Origin: Vibrio sonorensis
Lineage (GTDB): Bacteria; Pseudomonadota; Gammaproteobacteria; Enterobacterales; Vibrionaceae
Length of the DNA: 64,000 bases
Direction: 5' to 3'
Assembly (NCBI RefSeq): GCF_001854765.1
Contig: NZ_LJJE01000063.1
Location: 1 to 64,000 of the forward strand
Shown here: positions 52,155 to 61,391 of the stretch, piece after piece
How positions within the stretch are numbered: position 1 is the first letter of the stretch
How the letters are laid out: each line of letters begins with the position of its first letter
Notes under the pieces: generated by a model
The model's input: only the letters and a program-made list of their open reading frames with translations
What the model was told of the DNA's origin: nothing
Databases searched by the model: none
Position numbers and translations under genes: made by a program

Positions 52155-52646
52155 TTAGGCGGTCTTCAATTTGTTTAAAGCGCGTTTTACCGACATTTTT
52201 ACAACGATCCGATGAAAAGGAATGATAAAACCAACATAAGCCCTAGCTAATCTTGTCTTCATATTCACAACACAAGCCATGGTATATCTTTTAGGGCCTG
52301 ATTTGGTTAAAGAAATCCAAATACTCATATTGTGTTCGCTGGCGTGAGCAATGACCTCGTGATCGTTACACACTTCAATCGTGTGGAGTCCAAATTTTTC
52401 CCCTACCGCCAGCGAAAAATCTTGGGGTAGTTCGATGGGGTAAGTAGTAAAACCAAATGGTTTAACCATGTGGTTTCTGATAGTCATGGCACGTTTGACC
52501 AAAGGTGGTAGGTCGCAAAATATGTGTTGGTAAAGTGCTTGAGCTGTCATATCAGCAACTTCAAATTCGTATGCGTCACAAAAGTGGTCACCGTTGCGAT
52601 TAAATGCAATGCTGCACTCTTCTGGAAATGGGATTTCTTCTACCAT
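52155..52646 (-). CDS. DUF2867-family protein
   Basis: 163 residues from ATG 52646, with GGAGG six bases upstream. The pattern AYEFEVADMTAQALYQHIFC...PLVKRAMTIRNHMVKPFG and IEVCNDHEVIAHASEHNMSIWISL resembles DUF2867, cytoplasmic proteins related to the SRPBCC (StART-like) ligand-binding fold. Function unknown. It overlaps the preceding membrane-protein gene by seven bases and belongs to the TetR-controlled operon. Confidence 0.8.
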   Translation of the reverse strand: MVEEIPFPEECSIAFNRNGDHFCDAYEFEVADMTAQALYQHIFCDLPPLVKRAMTIRNHMVKPFGFTTYPIELPQDFSLAVGEKFGLHTIEVCNDHEVIAHASEHNMSIWISLTKSGPKRYTMACVVNMKTRLARAYVGFIIPFHRIVVKMSVKRALNKLKTA

Positions 52647-52846
52647 AAGGCCTCCTTCGCGGCTTTGAACATATCTGCTCTCACTTCACGTCCGCCAATT
52701 ATGGCGAGTACGCCAATACCACCGGGAAACAATACCAGCGCGATCAAAGTAAGCATACATGCTGAAAATGCAAATATGATCGGATAGTAAAACAGCTTTT
52801 GAATAAACCTTAGCAGGGGGTTTTGACTGACTAACGGTAATTGCAT
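52640..52846 (-). CDS. Two-helix small membrane protein
   Basis: About 68 residues from ATG 52846 (AGAGAGA upstream); the frame extends to 52882, but that start lies inside a palindromic operator. Two hydrophobic segments (FYYPIIFAFSACMLTLIALVL and GGIGVLAIIGG) suggest an integral inner-membrane protein. Function unknown, but it is coupled to the DUF2867 gene. Confidence 0.65.
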   Translation of the reverse strand: MQLPLVSQNPLLRFIQKLFYYPIIFAFSACMLTLIALVLFPGGIGVLAIIGGREVRADMFKAAKEALW

Positions 52847-52868
52847 AATGTCTCTCTGTACATTTAAA

Positions 52869-52906
52869 TTGAGCGTGCTCATTTTTATAATTGAGCGCGC
52901 TCAATT
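52869..52906. promoter_or_regulatory. Two tandem TetR operators
   Basis: Perfect 18-bp palindrome AATTGAGCGCGCTCAATT (52889-52906) and a near-copy TTGAGCGTGCTCAT (52869-52882), centres 22 bases apart, between the TetR gene and the DUF2867 operon. Confidence 0.75.
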
Positions 52907-52972
52907 TGTCAATGCTTGAGTGTTAAGATGGCTAAATGTATGATGACTCGCATCAATATGGGACGGTGAAAA

Positions 52973-53494
52973 ATGAACAAGCGTCAGCTTACCAGACAAA
53001 AAATTCTCGATACTGCGTGGCAGCTGTTTGCTGAGCAGGGGTACGAAGTGACGACGACAAGACAAATCGCAAGAGCTGCGCGAGTTGCTGACGGAACCGT
53101 GTTTAGTCATTTTCCTTCTAAGTTGGACATGCTTCGCGAAGGGGTAAGTCACCAAGTTAATGATCTCGCAAAAAAAATAGATGTTTCAGAACAAGGTGGC
53201 TTGCTGGATATCGGTATGGCTTTTGCTGATGTTTACTACAGATATTATTTTGATAACGTGGATCTATCGCGCGCGTTATTGAAAGAAGTGTTGTGGGATA
53301 TGGACTATTACCAGAAGTTTAATCACGCGCTCTTTTCAAATCTGCGCGATTCGGAGCAGATTAAAGAGATTGTTCCTCTCATCCTAGACGCATATTTTAT
53401 GACTCTGGTATTTCACTTAAGCAAACCTCAGCCCAGTGCCGAAGAAGCGTTAAAGGCATTGGAAAGTAAATACCGCGTATTGCTACAGGGCTAA
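52973..53494 (+). CDS. TetR-family regulator
   Basis: 173 residues. N-terminal helix-turn-helix (KILDTAWQLFAEQGYEVTTTRQIARAARVADGTVFSHFPSKLDML) is intact; the C-terminal ligand domain is short. It is divergent from the DUF2867 pair and separated from it by two palindromic operators, so it likely represses both itself and the pair. Ligand unknown. Confidence 0.9.
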   Translation: MNKRQLTRQKILDTAWQLFAEQGYEVTTTRQIARAARVADGTVFSHFPSKLDMLREGVSHQVNDLAKKIDVSEQGGLLDIGMAFADVYYRYYFDNVDLSRALLKEVLWDMDYYQKFNHALFSNLRDSEQIKEIVPLILDAYFMTLVFHLSKPQPSAEEALKALESKYRVLLQG

Positions 53495-53516
53495 ATTTCC
53501 AATGCCAAGTTGCGTC

Positions 53517-54095
53517 TTATAGCTTGGCGATTAGCTCTGCTCGTGCCTTTTCACGGCTAGCTTGGGCAACTTCTTCGCCCATGGCTAGCGATTCAGAATA
53601 AACAAATTCCACGTCTGTTAGACCAAAGAACCATAGCACGGTTTTAAGGTAACCAGTCACGTGTTCTTTGTCTGTACCTTGGTAGCTTCCGCCGCGCGTT
53701 GTTACAACAACCACTTTTTTGTTTTCTATTAAACCTTTTGGTCCCTGTTCAGTATAGGAAAATGTAACACCGGCACGAGCCATAATATCGAACCAGTTTT
53801 TCAACTGAGTAGGAACCATGAAGTTGTACATGGGGGCACCAATCAGCACGGTATCGGCTTGTTTCAGTTCTTCCACCAAATTATTTGATAGATCGAGAAT
53901 ATCTTGTAGTTCATCAGATAGATCTTCACCACCACCAATTGCCGTTAGTGCTTTTGCGTTTAATACTGGGATAGGGTCAGTTGCTAAATCACGAACAGTA
54001 ACGTCATTTCTTCCTTCAATAGCATGGTTTATCAGTTGGTTAGACTGTGAGTGCTCGCCGAGAATACTAGATTTGATAACGAGTAGTTTTGACAT
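53517..54095 (-). CDS. azoR: FMN-dependent NADH-azoreductase
   Basis: 192 residues from ATG 54095, with AAGGAA seven bases upstream; the open frame extends upstream to 54170. AzoR-type sequence: VIKSSILGEHSQSNQLINHAI, ADTVLIGAPMYNFMVPTQLKNWFDIMARAGVTFSYTEQGPKGL and ATTRGGSY-like VVTTRGGSYQGT, which reduces azo dyes and quinones using FMN and NADH in the cytoplasm. Complete in length. Confidence 0.92.
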   Translation of the reverse strand: MSKLLVIKSSILGEHSQSNQLINHAIEGRNDVTVRDLATDPIPVLNAKALTAIGGGEDLSDELQDILDLSNNLVEELKQADTVLIGAPMYNFMVPTQLKNWFDIMARAGVTFSYTEQGPKGLIENKKVVVVTTRGGSYQGTDKEHVTGYLKTVLWFFGLTDVEFVYSESLAMGEEVAQASREKARAELIAKL

Positions 54096-54372
54096 AATGA
54101 ATTTCCTTAATTCTACTTTAAGCCATGTTACTGGCTGGCTTTGATTGTTTGAAAGCCAGTTTAGGGGCAAACATTCATCTGGATAATAGGAGAACTCTGT
54201 CTGTCTCGTTCAAAAATTTCGAATAAGTGGTTATTGCGAAAAATGTTTCGTTGTAGGTTTTATTCTTAGACTGAAAGGTGCTCGGCTTGTAAACAAAGCA
54301 AATAAAGAGCAAGCTATTTTAACTATCTACCGATTTGATCCGCGTTTAGTATTTTTATAGGGAAAACAATTA

Positions 54373-54984
54373 ATGAGTGAGCTTTTTGTTGCTGAAGATG
54401 GTCGTCCACGTTGTCGTTGGTGTGGCGGCGCGCCAGAATTTGTCGGCTACCACGATAATGAGTGGGGGTTCCCTGTCGACAATGATCAACGACTGTTTGA
54501 GAAGATATGTCTAGAGAGTTTTCAGTCAGGTTTAAGTTGGCGAACGATATTGGCCAAGCGGGAGAACTTGAGGGCAGCATTTTGTGGTTTTGATTTTTTC
54601 CAACTGGTGAACTTCGATGAATCTGATGTTGAAAGACTGCTACTGGACAAAGGTATCATCCGCCACCGAGGCAAAATAGAAGCAGTACTCAACAACGCTA
54701 AACGAGCAGTAGAAATGGTTGAGGAGTGCGGCTCACTCGCGGGATTCTTTTGGAGCTTTGAGCCGAAAACGGATTACCCCGATCCACAAACCAGAACAAC
54801 GTCTGAAGAAGCAAAGGCACTTGCCAAAGTCCTTAAGAAAAGAGGTTGGAAGTTTGTTGGTCCAACAACTGCATTTGCGTTTATGCAAGCTATGGGGTTG
54901 ATTAACGACCACAGTTTGCAATGCGTCACCAGAGAGAAAGCGGCGTTGGCCCGTCGTCAATTTGCCAAGCCCGAGCTTAGATAA
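54373..54984 (+). CDS. tag: DNA-3-methyladenine glycosylase I
   Basis: 203 residues. It has the Tag pattern: RCRWCGG, YHDNEWGFPV, LFEKICLESFQSGLSWRTILAKRENL and FVGPTTAFAFMQAMGLINDH, including zinc-binding cysteines and histidines and the residues for 3-methyladenine binding. The enzyme removes 3-methyladenine from DNA in base-excision repair. Start at ATG 54373 with GGGA upstream. Confidence 0.93.
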   Translation: MSELFVAEDGRPRCRWCGGAPEFVGYHDNEWGFPVDNDQRLFEKICLESFQSGLSWRTILAKRENLRAAFCGFDFFQLVNFDESDVERLLLDKGIIRHRGKIEAVLNNAKRAVEMVEECGSLAGFFWSFEPKTDYPDPQTRTTSEEAKALAKVLKKRGWKFVGPTTAFAFMQAMGLINDHSLQCVTREKAALARRQFAKPELR

Positions 54985-55057
54985 CTACTTTACTTGTGAG
55001 ATACGCGGTTTTAACTCGGATTTTAAGTTGTTGGCATAAGTTGTTTTGCTATACTGG

Positions 55058-55081
55058 CGGTGGCTCGACTCTGAGCCACCG
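55058..55081 (+). promoter_or_regulatory. Hairpin in leader of DUF1835 gene
   Basis: CGGTGGCTC / GAGCCACCG, nine perfect pairs, six-base loop, just downstream of a promoter-like TTGTTG (55028) and TATACT (55050). A second small hairpin GCAC-AAA-GTGC follows in the 115-base leader. No T-run follows. Possible structured 5' UTR or sRNA. Confidence 0.4.
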
Positions 55082-55195
55082 GCTCGCGGAAAGCACAAAG
55101 TGCAAGAGTGGTTTTCCTGCCTTCATTTGATGAGGGATTAAACGCTATTTACCTTTTTCTGAAAGCGAGCGCAGAGACAATAAAAAGGTGAATAT

Positions 55196-56470
55196 ATGAC
55201 TCAACGAAATGCATTTTCGCTCAATCTCAATTTTCTTAAGTCGCAAGCTAAGCGCAGATTGATATTACTGAAAAACAATGATGCCATTCAGTGGCAAAAG
55301 CTCCGCCACTTTTACCCCAACCATTCGTTAGATGTGTGTTCCGTTAAACTTGCCGACGTGCAGCTTATGATTGCAAGGGAGCATGGACTGAGTTCTTGGG
55401 CCAAACTCAAGCAACATATAGAAACCCAAGAAAAAGAAAAGCAGGCGATTGTCAACGCGACCTATGCCCCCGACGAGCAGTTGAGTTGCTTACACGTTCG
55501 GTGTGGCCATGATATTGAGTCGACGCTCTCAGATGCTGGCTTTGTCGGTGACTTTTTACCTTGGATAGACCCGTTTTGCGTTGGTCCGTTATTTTTAGAT
55601 GCGGCTAAGCAAAGTCAGCTTAGGGCCAAGTTCGTCTATGATCACTATCTCAATGAGATTGAGGGGAATACAACGACGCCCGCTGAAATTCTTGAGCAGG
55701 AGAGAGACAACTGGGCTCAGTTAACTTCCGACCAATATAAACAGATCGTCTTTTGGGTTGAGCATGACAACTACGATCAGCTAATGATGATTTATCTGCT
55801 GGCCCATTTGAAGGATTCAGAACTGGGCAAGGTAGAGATTATCGAGGTGAATAGTTTTCCAGGAAGTGAGCGTTACATTGGGTTAGGACAACTGCCACCA
55901 GAAAGCATCCGCAGTTGCTGGAAGAAACGCAAAAAGGTTTCAAGTTCACAGGTTAAACTGGCAAAACAAATATGGAATGCGCTTTGCCAACCAGATCCTT
56001 TGGCGGTGGTTAGCTTGTTGAGCGGTAATACTCAAGCGAGGTTCCCGTTCATTCATCCGGTTCTTATTCGTCATTTACAGCAGCTTCCAAGCGTGAGTCA
56101 TGGCCTAAGCATGACTTGTTATCTCACGTTGGAAGTATTAAAAGACAACCCTGAAATCACGGTATCTGATCTGTTTACCCGATATCAAAGTAAAGAACCT
56201 CTTCCTTTCCTAGGTGATTTAATGTTTTGGGCCATGTTGAAACCTCTAGTCCAATGCGAGGTTCCTCTTCTAACCGTAAATTACAGTCAGTCTAGTTTCT
56301 TACAGCACAAGCTAAAGTTAACCGAGCAAGGCAATCAGTGTTTGCAAGGAAAATATGTGCATCGTCCTAATGAAGAGTTTGTTGGTGGGATAAAACTGGC
56401 CAAGGATAGTGGTTGGGCTTGGGATCACAAGCAGTTGGCGACGATGATCAAGTACCGCAATGGCAGCTAA
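55196..56470 (+). CDS. DUF1835-domain protein
   Basis: 424 residues. The N-terminus (LNLNFLKSQAKRRLILLKNND, VQLMIAREHGLSSWAKLKQHIE) is the segment that often precedes DUF1835, then LHVRCGHDIESTLSDAGFVGDFLPWIDPFCVGPL starts the DUF1835 domain itself (about residues 100-300). The C-terminal third resembles DUF3658 (PDPLAVVSLLSG...). Cytoplasmic; function unknown. AAGGTG precedes ATG 55196. Confidence 0.82.
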   Translation: MTQRNAFSLNLNFLKSQAKRRLILLKNNDAIQWQKLRHFYPNHSLDVCSVKLADVQLMIAREHGLSSWAKLKQHIETQEKEKQAIVNATYAPDEQLSCLHVRCGHDIESTLSDAGFVGDFLPWIDPFCVGPLFLDAAKQSQLRAKFVYDHYLNEIEGNTTTPAEILEQERDNWAQLTSDQYKQIVFWVEHDNYDQLMMIYLLAHLKDSELGKVEIIEVNSFPGSERYIGLGQLPPESIRSCWKKRKKVSSSQVKLAKQIWNALCQPDPLAVVSLLSGNTQARFPFIHPVLIRHLQQLPSVSHGLSMTCYLTLEVLKDNPEITVSDLFTRYQSKEPLPFLGDLMFWAMLKPLVQCEVPLLTVNYSQSSFLQHKLKLTEQGNQCLQGKYVHRPNEEFVGGIKLAKDSGWAWDHKQLATMIKYRNGS

Positions 56471-56582
56471 CACCTCTGTTTGATAATTTGATCCTGCTAA
56501 TAAAACCATAAAACAGACTTGTAATGCGGCTTATCTTTGCGTTAAGTTCTTTTTGGGGAAGAGGTACAGGAGTGGTTAAAGT

Positions 56583-56978
56583 ATGATTAAACAAATTTTA
56601 GTAGCCAGCGTTTTTCTAAGTGCTGTTGCAAATGCCTCTGACATCGCGGAAAAAGAAGCGGCGGCTTGGCTTCAAGTGGTTGACTCTGGGGCTTATGAAG
56701 TGAGTTGGCAACAAGCTGATTCACATTTCAAGGAGCAAGTTCCACAAGAAAAATGGATTCAAGCGTTAAACCAAGCAAGAATGCCATTGGGAACACTTGT
56801 CTCACGCACCAAGTCTAAAGAGGAAACCGTCGTTAACCCACCAGAAGCACCAAAAGGTGAGTATAGTGTTATTCAATATGTGACGGACTTTTCATCTGCT
56901 CAGAAAACGGAAACGGTAACGGTGACCGATGCCAGTGGTGAGTGGAAGGTCATTGGTTATTACATTAATGATCGATAG
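56583..56978 (+). CDS. DUF4019-family exported protein
   Basis: 131 residues. Signal peptide KQILVASVFLSAVANA followed by AAAWLQVVDSGAYEVSWQQADSHFKEQV and YSVIQYVTDFSSAQKTETVTV, the DUF4019 pattern of small periplasmic proteins. Complete and single. Function unknown. Confidence 0.85.
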   Translation: MIKQILVASVFLSAVANASDIAEKEAAAWLQVVDSGAYEVSWQQADSHFKEQVPQEKWIQALNQARMPLGTLVSRTKSKEETVVNPPEAPKGEYSVIQYVTDFSSAQKTETVTVTDASGEWKVIGYYINDR

Positions 56979-57066
56979 GTTTATAGGCCTGCTTAAACTT
57001 ACTGACAAAATCTGACAGTTCAACATTATAAACTTCATATAAACCAGTTGTTTGTATGGAGTTTAT

Positions 57067-57855
57067 ATGAAGTTTGATCATCAAAAAGGTCGCTATGTAG
57101 CCGTTAACGGTGCATCACTGTATATTGAAGAAACAGGTTCAAAGGACGCTGTTGCAGTAATTCTGCTGCATGGAGGATTGGGTAATCTGACCGAGTACAA
57201 TGGACTATTGGCTTCTCTGCCAAAAGATTATCGATATATTGGTGTCGATTTCCGTGGGCACGGGCTATCGGAGCTAGGCTCATCCCCTCTCAGTTATCAA
57301 GTCTATCAAGAAGACATCGAAGAGCTTTGTCATCAACTCAAACTCAAAGAGTATATCATTGTTGGTTTTAGCGATGGCGGTATTACTGGTTTGCGGTTGT
57401 CCGTATTTAACCCAAACAAGGTATTGGGCTTGGTTGCGGTAGGTGCTCATGGTCAAATTACAAAACAGACACCGGGTTACCAAATATTTAGTCAAATGAA
57501 TGAAAAACTTTGGCGCGAGTACTTCCCAGAGCAGGTCGAAGAATATGAAAAGAGTAATCCTGCCCCGTGTTTTACACGCCTTTCTACTGCCGTGTTCTCT
57601 ATGTGGTCTTACCTAGATCCTGATAACTATCCGCAGACCGCTATCGAGGGTATAGAGTGTCCCGTTTTACTTGTCAGAGGTGAAGAAGATCATTTGTATA
57701 CATCGGCGGATTTGAGGGCGGATAGTAGTCTTATTGACAACTGCCAGAGGGTAGAATTAGCTGGTGCTGAACACGATGTGCACGTTCAGAGTAGTTCGGA
57801 GTTGGCAAAAGAGATCGAAACATTTTTCTTGTCTCTAGAACAGAATATTAAATAG
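57067..57855 (+). CDS. Alpha/beta hydrolase
   Basis: 262 residues from ATG 57067, with TGGAG upstream (57057-57061). Motifs: LLHGGLGNLTEY, GVDFRGHGLSE, the nucleophile elbow VGFSDGGITG, and the catalytic histidine in GAEHDVHV. No signal peptide. A typical cytoplasmic esterase/lyase of the alpha/beta superfamily, substrate unknown. Confidence 0.88.
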   Translation: MKFDHQKGRYVAVNGASLYIEETGSKDAVAVILLHGGLGNLTEYNGLLASLPKDYRYIGVDFRGHGLSELGSSPLSYQVYQEDIEELCHQLKLKEYIIVGFSDGGITGLRLSVFNPNKVLGLVAVGAHGQITKQTPGYQIFSQMNEKLWREYFPEQVEEYEKSNPAPCFTRLSTAVFSMWSYLDPDNYPQTAIEGIECPVLLVRGEEDHLYTSADLRADSSLIDNCQRVELAGAEHDVHVQSSSELAKEIETFFLSLEQNIK

Positions 57856-58009
57856 CGCTTACAAAGTAATTTACTGATATTGATAGTTCTTCCTTGTTTT
57901 CTTTGCAGAATTACTCACAGTTGGTTTAAAGCTACTCCAAAATAGGTGGCGGTGGTTGTTCGTTTAGCTAGCCGAAGATAGTTAACTAAAGTAATGAAGG
58001 TAAAGGATT

Positions 58010-58747
58010 ATGCAGATAGCACTTGTCACTGGTGGAACAAAAGGTATTGGTTTAAGTGTGGTTCGTCGTTTGGTGGCTTCAGGTGCAACGGTGGTCACCT
58101 GTTCGAGAACAAAAGAGAGCTGGCAACACGCTTTGCAGCAGTATCCTGAGTTGGATAAGGTACTCCACAAAACCGTGGATATGACAGTTCAAAGTGATGT
58201 TGATGAGCTTTTTTACTTTATTCAACAGACGTTTTCGAAACTCACTATTGCCGTTAATAACGCGTCGCCGGCCATCGCTTCACTGGGTAAGTTCAGGGAC
58301 CTACCATTTAGTAAGGCAACCCAGACCCTAAATTCTGATTTTCTTGCGCACGCATACAGCCTTCAACATGAGCTTAAACTCATGGAGAAAGGCAGCGTGA
58401 TAATTAATGTCAGTTCCGTTAACGGTCTAAGGCCGACACCTAATGCTGCGATGTACAGTGCCGCTAAACATGCGCTAGAGGGTATGACTCGGACATTGGC
58501 GCTTGAGTCGGTGGCTGAGGGAATTCGAGTCAATGCTGTCGCTCCTGGCGTGACGTGGTCACCTAGGTGGCAAGAAAGAGTCGAAGCCGAACCGGAACTG
58601 AAAGTGCAAGTTGAACAGGAAGTACCGATGGGACGCTTTGCAAGCTGTGAAGAGATAGCTGATGCCATTGAGTTTTTAATTAGCGATAAAGCCAAGTACA
58701 TTACGGGTCATACACTTGTCGTGGACGGTGGTTTAAGTCTGGCTTAG
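58010..58747 (+). CDS. Short-chain dehydrogenase/reductase
   Basis: 245 residues. Nucleotide-binding TGGTKGIG near the N-terminus, NNASPA, active-site SSVNG with YSAAKHALEGM (Tyr-Lys pair) and the C-terminal GHTLVVDGGLSLA. NAD(P)-dependent oxidoreductase of the classical SDR family. Substrate cannot be told. AAAGGA precedes ATG 58010. Confidence 0.92.
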   Translation: MQIALVTGGTKGIGLSVVRRLVASGATVVTCSRTKESWQHALQQYPELDKVLHKTVDMTVQSDVDELFYFIQQTFSKLTIAVNNASPAIASLGKFRDLPFSKATQTLNSDFLAHAYSLQHELKLMEKGSVIINVSSVNGLRPTPNAAMYSAAKHALEGMTRTLALESVAEGIRVNAVAPGVTWSPRWQERVEAEPELKVQVEQEVPMGRFASCEEIADAIEFLISDKAKYITGHTLVVDGGLSLA

Positions 58748-58885
58748 TGACTTATCTCGCCACAGAATATCTATTCATTAAAAGTAACTAAAATTCACTC
58801 ATTCAATGGCTTCCCTTTGACGTGCGAATTCATTAGACTGAAGCGGTATTTGATGTATATATATGAATTGATCGAAGGAAAGACC

Positions 58886-59266
58886 ATGGATTCAAACAAG
58901 ATTCTTAATGATTCTCTGATAGTAAGTGGAAGAGATATTCCACTTAATGAGCTTGTCTATGCAAAAAGAGTATTGGATAACTATATGGTCGTTGCTAACG
59001 ATTCTAGCCCTGTCGAACTGTTGGAAGAAATGAAAAACGCGGCTAAAAGTGTCGAGTACTTTAAGACGACGGAAAATCCGTGTGAAGCTCGCAACTTTAT
59101 ATCGGCTCTGTTTGTTAAGATTGAAAGTGCCAATACATTTGAAGAGTTTAAAACCGTGGCAGGAGAGCCTTCTCAAGCTTTGCTAGAACTGATACAAGAT
59201 CGCGCTCAGTTAATTAAACAAGAACGCGATTTATTGGTTGCTTCTGGTTATATGTCCGGTAAATAA
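58886..59266 (+). CDS. Hypothetical helical protein
   Basis: 126 residues from ATG 58886, chosen because AAGGAAAG precedes it; the frame extends to 58817. Predicted to be mostly helical and acidic, with ELLEEMKNAAKSVEYF and ALLELIQDRAQLIKQERD segments. I recognise no family. It is followed by a strong terminator. Confidence 0.65.
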   Translation: MDSNKILNDSLIVSGRDIPLNELVYAKRVLDNYMVVANDSSPVELLEEMKNAAKSVEYFKTTENPCEARNFISALFVKIESANTFEEFKTVAGEPSQALLELIQDRAQLIKQERDLLVASGYMSGK

Positions 59267-59281
59267 CCTGATATTGATTAG

Positions 59282-59306
59282 AAACCCGCGTGACAGTCGC
59301 GGGTTT
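59282..59306 (+). terminator. Intrinsic terminator
   Basis: Perfect 9-bp stem AAACCCGCG / CGCGGGTTT with a seven-base loop followed by TTT, 16 bases after the previous stop codon. It also lies downstream of the convergent MFS gene, so it may serve that strand too. Confidence 0.85.
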
Positions 59307-59349
59307 TTTAGTTTTTCCACTGGGTAACTTATTACTCGTAGAGACCTGT

Positions 59350-60602
59350 CTACTCAACTTCCTTTTGGCGCCAAGCAAGCCAACCGTAGGCCAACGCCGA
59401 ACTCATCAACACTGCTCCGGCAATGAGCCACGAAAACTCTATCGATTGATGCTCAGCGGCAAAGCGAGAATCAAAGAACCTAACAGCCCACCTATTTGCA
59501 TGGCAAAAGATTCAAATGAGAGCAAGGTCGACCGCTTATCCGATGGAATCGCTTTGTTGAACATCGCGGTATGGGGGGATTCTTTCACGCCATTGATCAA
59601 AAATAGTAACCAATAACACAGCGCGAAAAGATAAAGCGTATTGCTTACTGCCAAGGCGATAAGTGCACCACCCATAAACAGTCGCATTACCGTTAATAGC
59701 TTGGCGTGGTTAAAGCGAAACAGGCGGCTGAATGGCGTAGCCAGAGCATTGCCCACAGCAGCAAAAAGAAAGTACCCCGCACCCAAATAGCCAAGCATCA
59801 CTGTAGAGTATTCTTCTGCGGCAATATCTCTTACTTGAGGCTGCCAAAGCATCTCGACACCGGCGATAGCAAAGCACCACATACTAGACGAAATCACCAG
59901 TGCGAGTACGTGTTTGTTTTTCACCCCAAAGGTAGCAGCATCAGAAATAATCGACGGGAAGGCCTTCAACCCATTCAAAATCCCCTGTTCACCATGATTC
60001 TCTTTGGGTTCTTTTACAAGCCATAGTGTTAGCCCCATTTGGCAAATCATCAAAAACATGATGCTCAACAGGTTTAAAGAGTATTGGTCAGCCCACGTTT
60101 TTTCAGCGATGTATAAGGCAAGTTCGGTTTGAGGTAAATAACCGCCTAACAGAGAACTGACCCCTAATGCCAAGGTGACAAAAATGCCCAATTTAGCAAA
60201 TATGGGTTGGAGATCTTCTTCAGGTGCTTGCTTTTGATAAGTGTCTACAAACCACGCATCTATTGTTCCCGACATCAAGGCGCGCGCCGCACCTAGCAAT
60301 GCAAAAGAGAACATGACACCAATCAGCGAGTTGGCCAGTAATAGAGCGAGAGCGGCAAAGAAGGTGACGGTTACAGAAGTCAAAAATACTCTGCGTCTAC
60401 CAATCGCGTCAGCTAAGCCACCAGTGGGGAGCTCGAACAAAATAGTCATTGCAGAGTAGATCGCTAAAGATAGTCCAACATCCGCAAGTGAGAGCCCTTT
60501 ATCCAATTGAACTAGGGTCATGACGGGTAAAAGTAGACCAGTAGCAAACCATTGAAAAGATTGATTAAACCAATAGATTCTAGCTAAGTTTCTGTTTTTC
60601 AT
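59350..60602 (-). pseudogene. MFS transporter, frameshifted near 3' end
   Basis: Twelve-helix major facilitator of about 418 residues. Loop 2-3 motif is GGLADAIGRRRVF, and LARIYWFNQSFQWFATGLLLPV starts the protein. The frame breaks after LILALPLS near 59459; restoring one G in TTGCCG continues with AAEHQSIEFSWLIAGAVLM and a final helix to a stop at 59350. ATG 60602 is used as start, but a GTG at 60626 is possible. The transported compound is unknown. It is divergent from the TetR operon. Confidence 0.82.
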
Positions 60603-60694
60603 AATGTTGTTGGGTTTTTTGATCACGAAACTCTATATGTGAAGTGTTTAATAGTCAAGCGGCTATCTCGCGAGTGCGATCATTTTTGAAATTT

Positions 60695-60720
60695 ATTATT
60701 GAACGGTTGCGTACAATAAT
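60695..60720. promoter_or_regulatory. TetR operator dyad
   Basis: ATTATTG (60695-60701) and CAATAAT (60714-60720), enclosing ACG and CGT, a 26-bp dyad in the gap between MFS and TetR. Probably the operator of the downstream TetR. Confidence 0.55.
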
Positions 60721-60759
60721 CTAATTGGATATCTTTTATGCAACGAAGAGGGGGGAACG

Positions 60760-61389
60760 ATGAACGAAAACAAAACGTCGTCTCAAGCAGGAAGACCAAT
60801 CGATAACAAAAAAACCGAAAGAATCTTTGCTGCGATTAATGAAATATTTGTTAGCCAAGGCATCGCAAAGCTTTCTATGGAGAGAATTGCAAGGCTGGCT
60901 GGTGTATCTAAGGTCACGCTGTACAACCGCTTCGGCAGCTTAGAAGGCATTATCGAAGCGTATGTAGAAACACTGACCGAGCAGGCCTTACTTCTCGAAC
61001 GAACCAATGACCCACAAGCAAACATTGAGGCGTCGTTAGTGCAACTTGGACACCAACTGGTTCACTTGTTGAGCCAACCGGAAATTGTTGCCTTTGATAA
61101 CGCAATGGCCGCATCAGGAGACAGCTTTGCGTCATTGCGTAAAAAGGTCTACAAAATGGGTCCCGGAAAAGCAGAAATGAAGATCAGCGAGTTATTAAGC
61201 GAAGCCGGTTTATCGCACTCAAGTTTTAGTCAGTTAGAACTAGGACGAATGCTTTATCACTTGTGGATCAGCCCATTTTACGATCAGCTAAAGTTCACGG
61301 GTTATATGTGCTTAAGCCCAGATGAGTTAAATGAACACGTTGTAAAAACTACGCATTTTTTCTTTCAGCTCAGCAAGCTAGAGGAGTAA
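60760..61389 (+). CDS. TetR-family regulator
   Basis: 209 residues with an N-terminal helix-turn-helix (IFVSQGIAKLSMERIARLAGVSKVTLYNRFGSLEGIIEAYVE) and a C-terminal regulatory domain. Two bases separate it from the following SDR gene. It probably regulates the operon it heads, and possibly the divergent MFS gene. Confidence 0.9.
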   Translation: MNENKTSSQAGRPIDNKKTERIFAAINEIFVSQGIAKLSMERIARLAGVSKVTLYNRFGSLEGIIEAYVETLTEQALLLERTNDPQANIEASLVQLGHQLVHLLSQPEIVAFDNAMAASGDSFASLRKKVYKMGPGKAEMKISELLSEAGLSHSSFSQLELGRMLYHLWISPFYDQLKFTGYMCLSPDELNEHVVKTTHFFFQLSKLEE

Positions 61390-61391
61390 AT

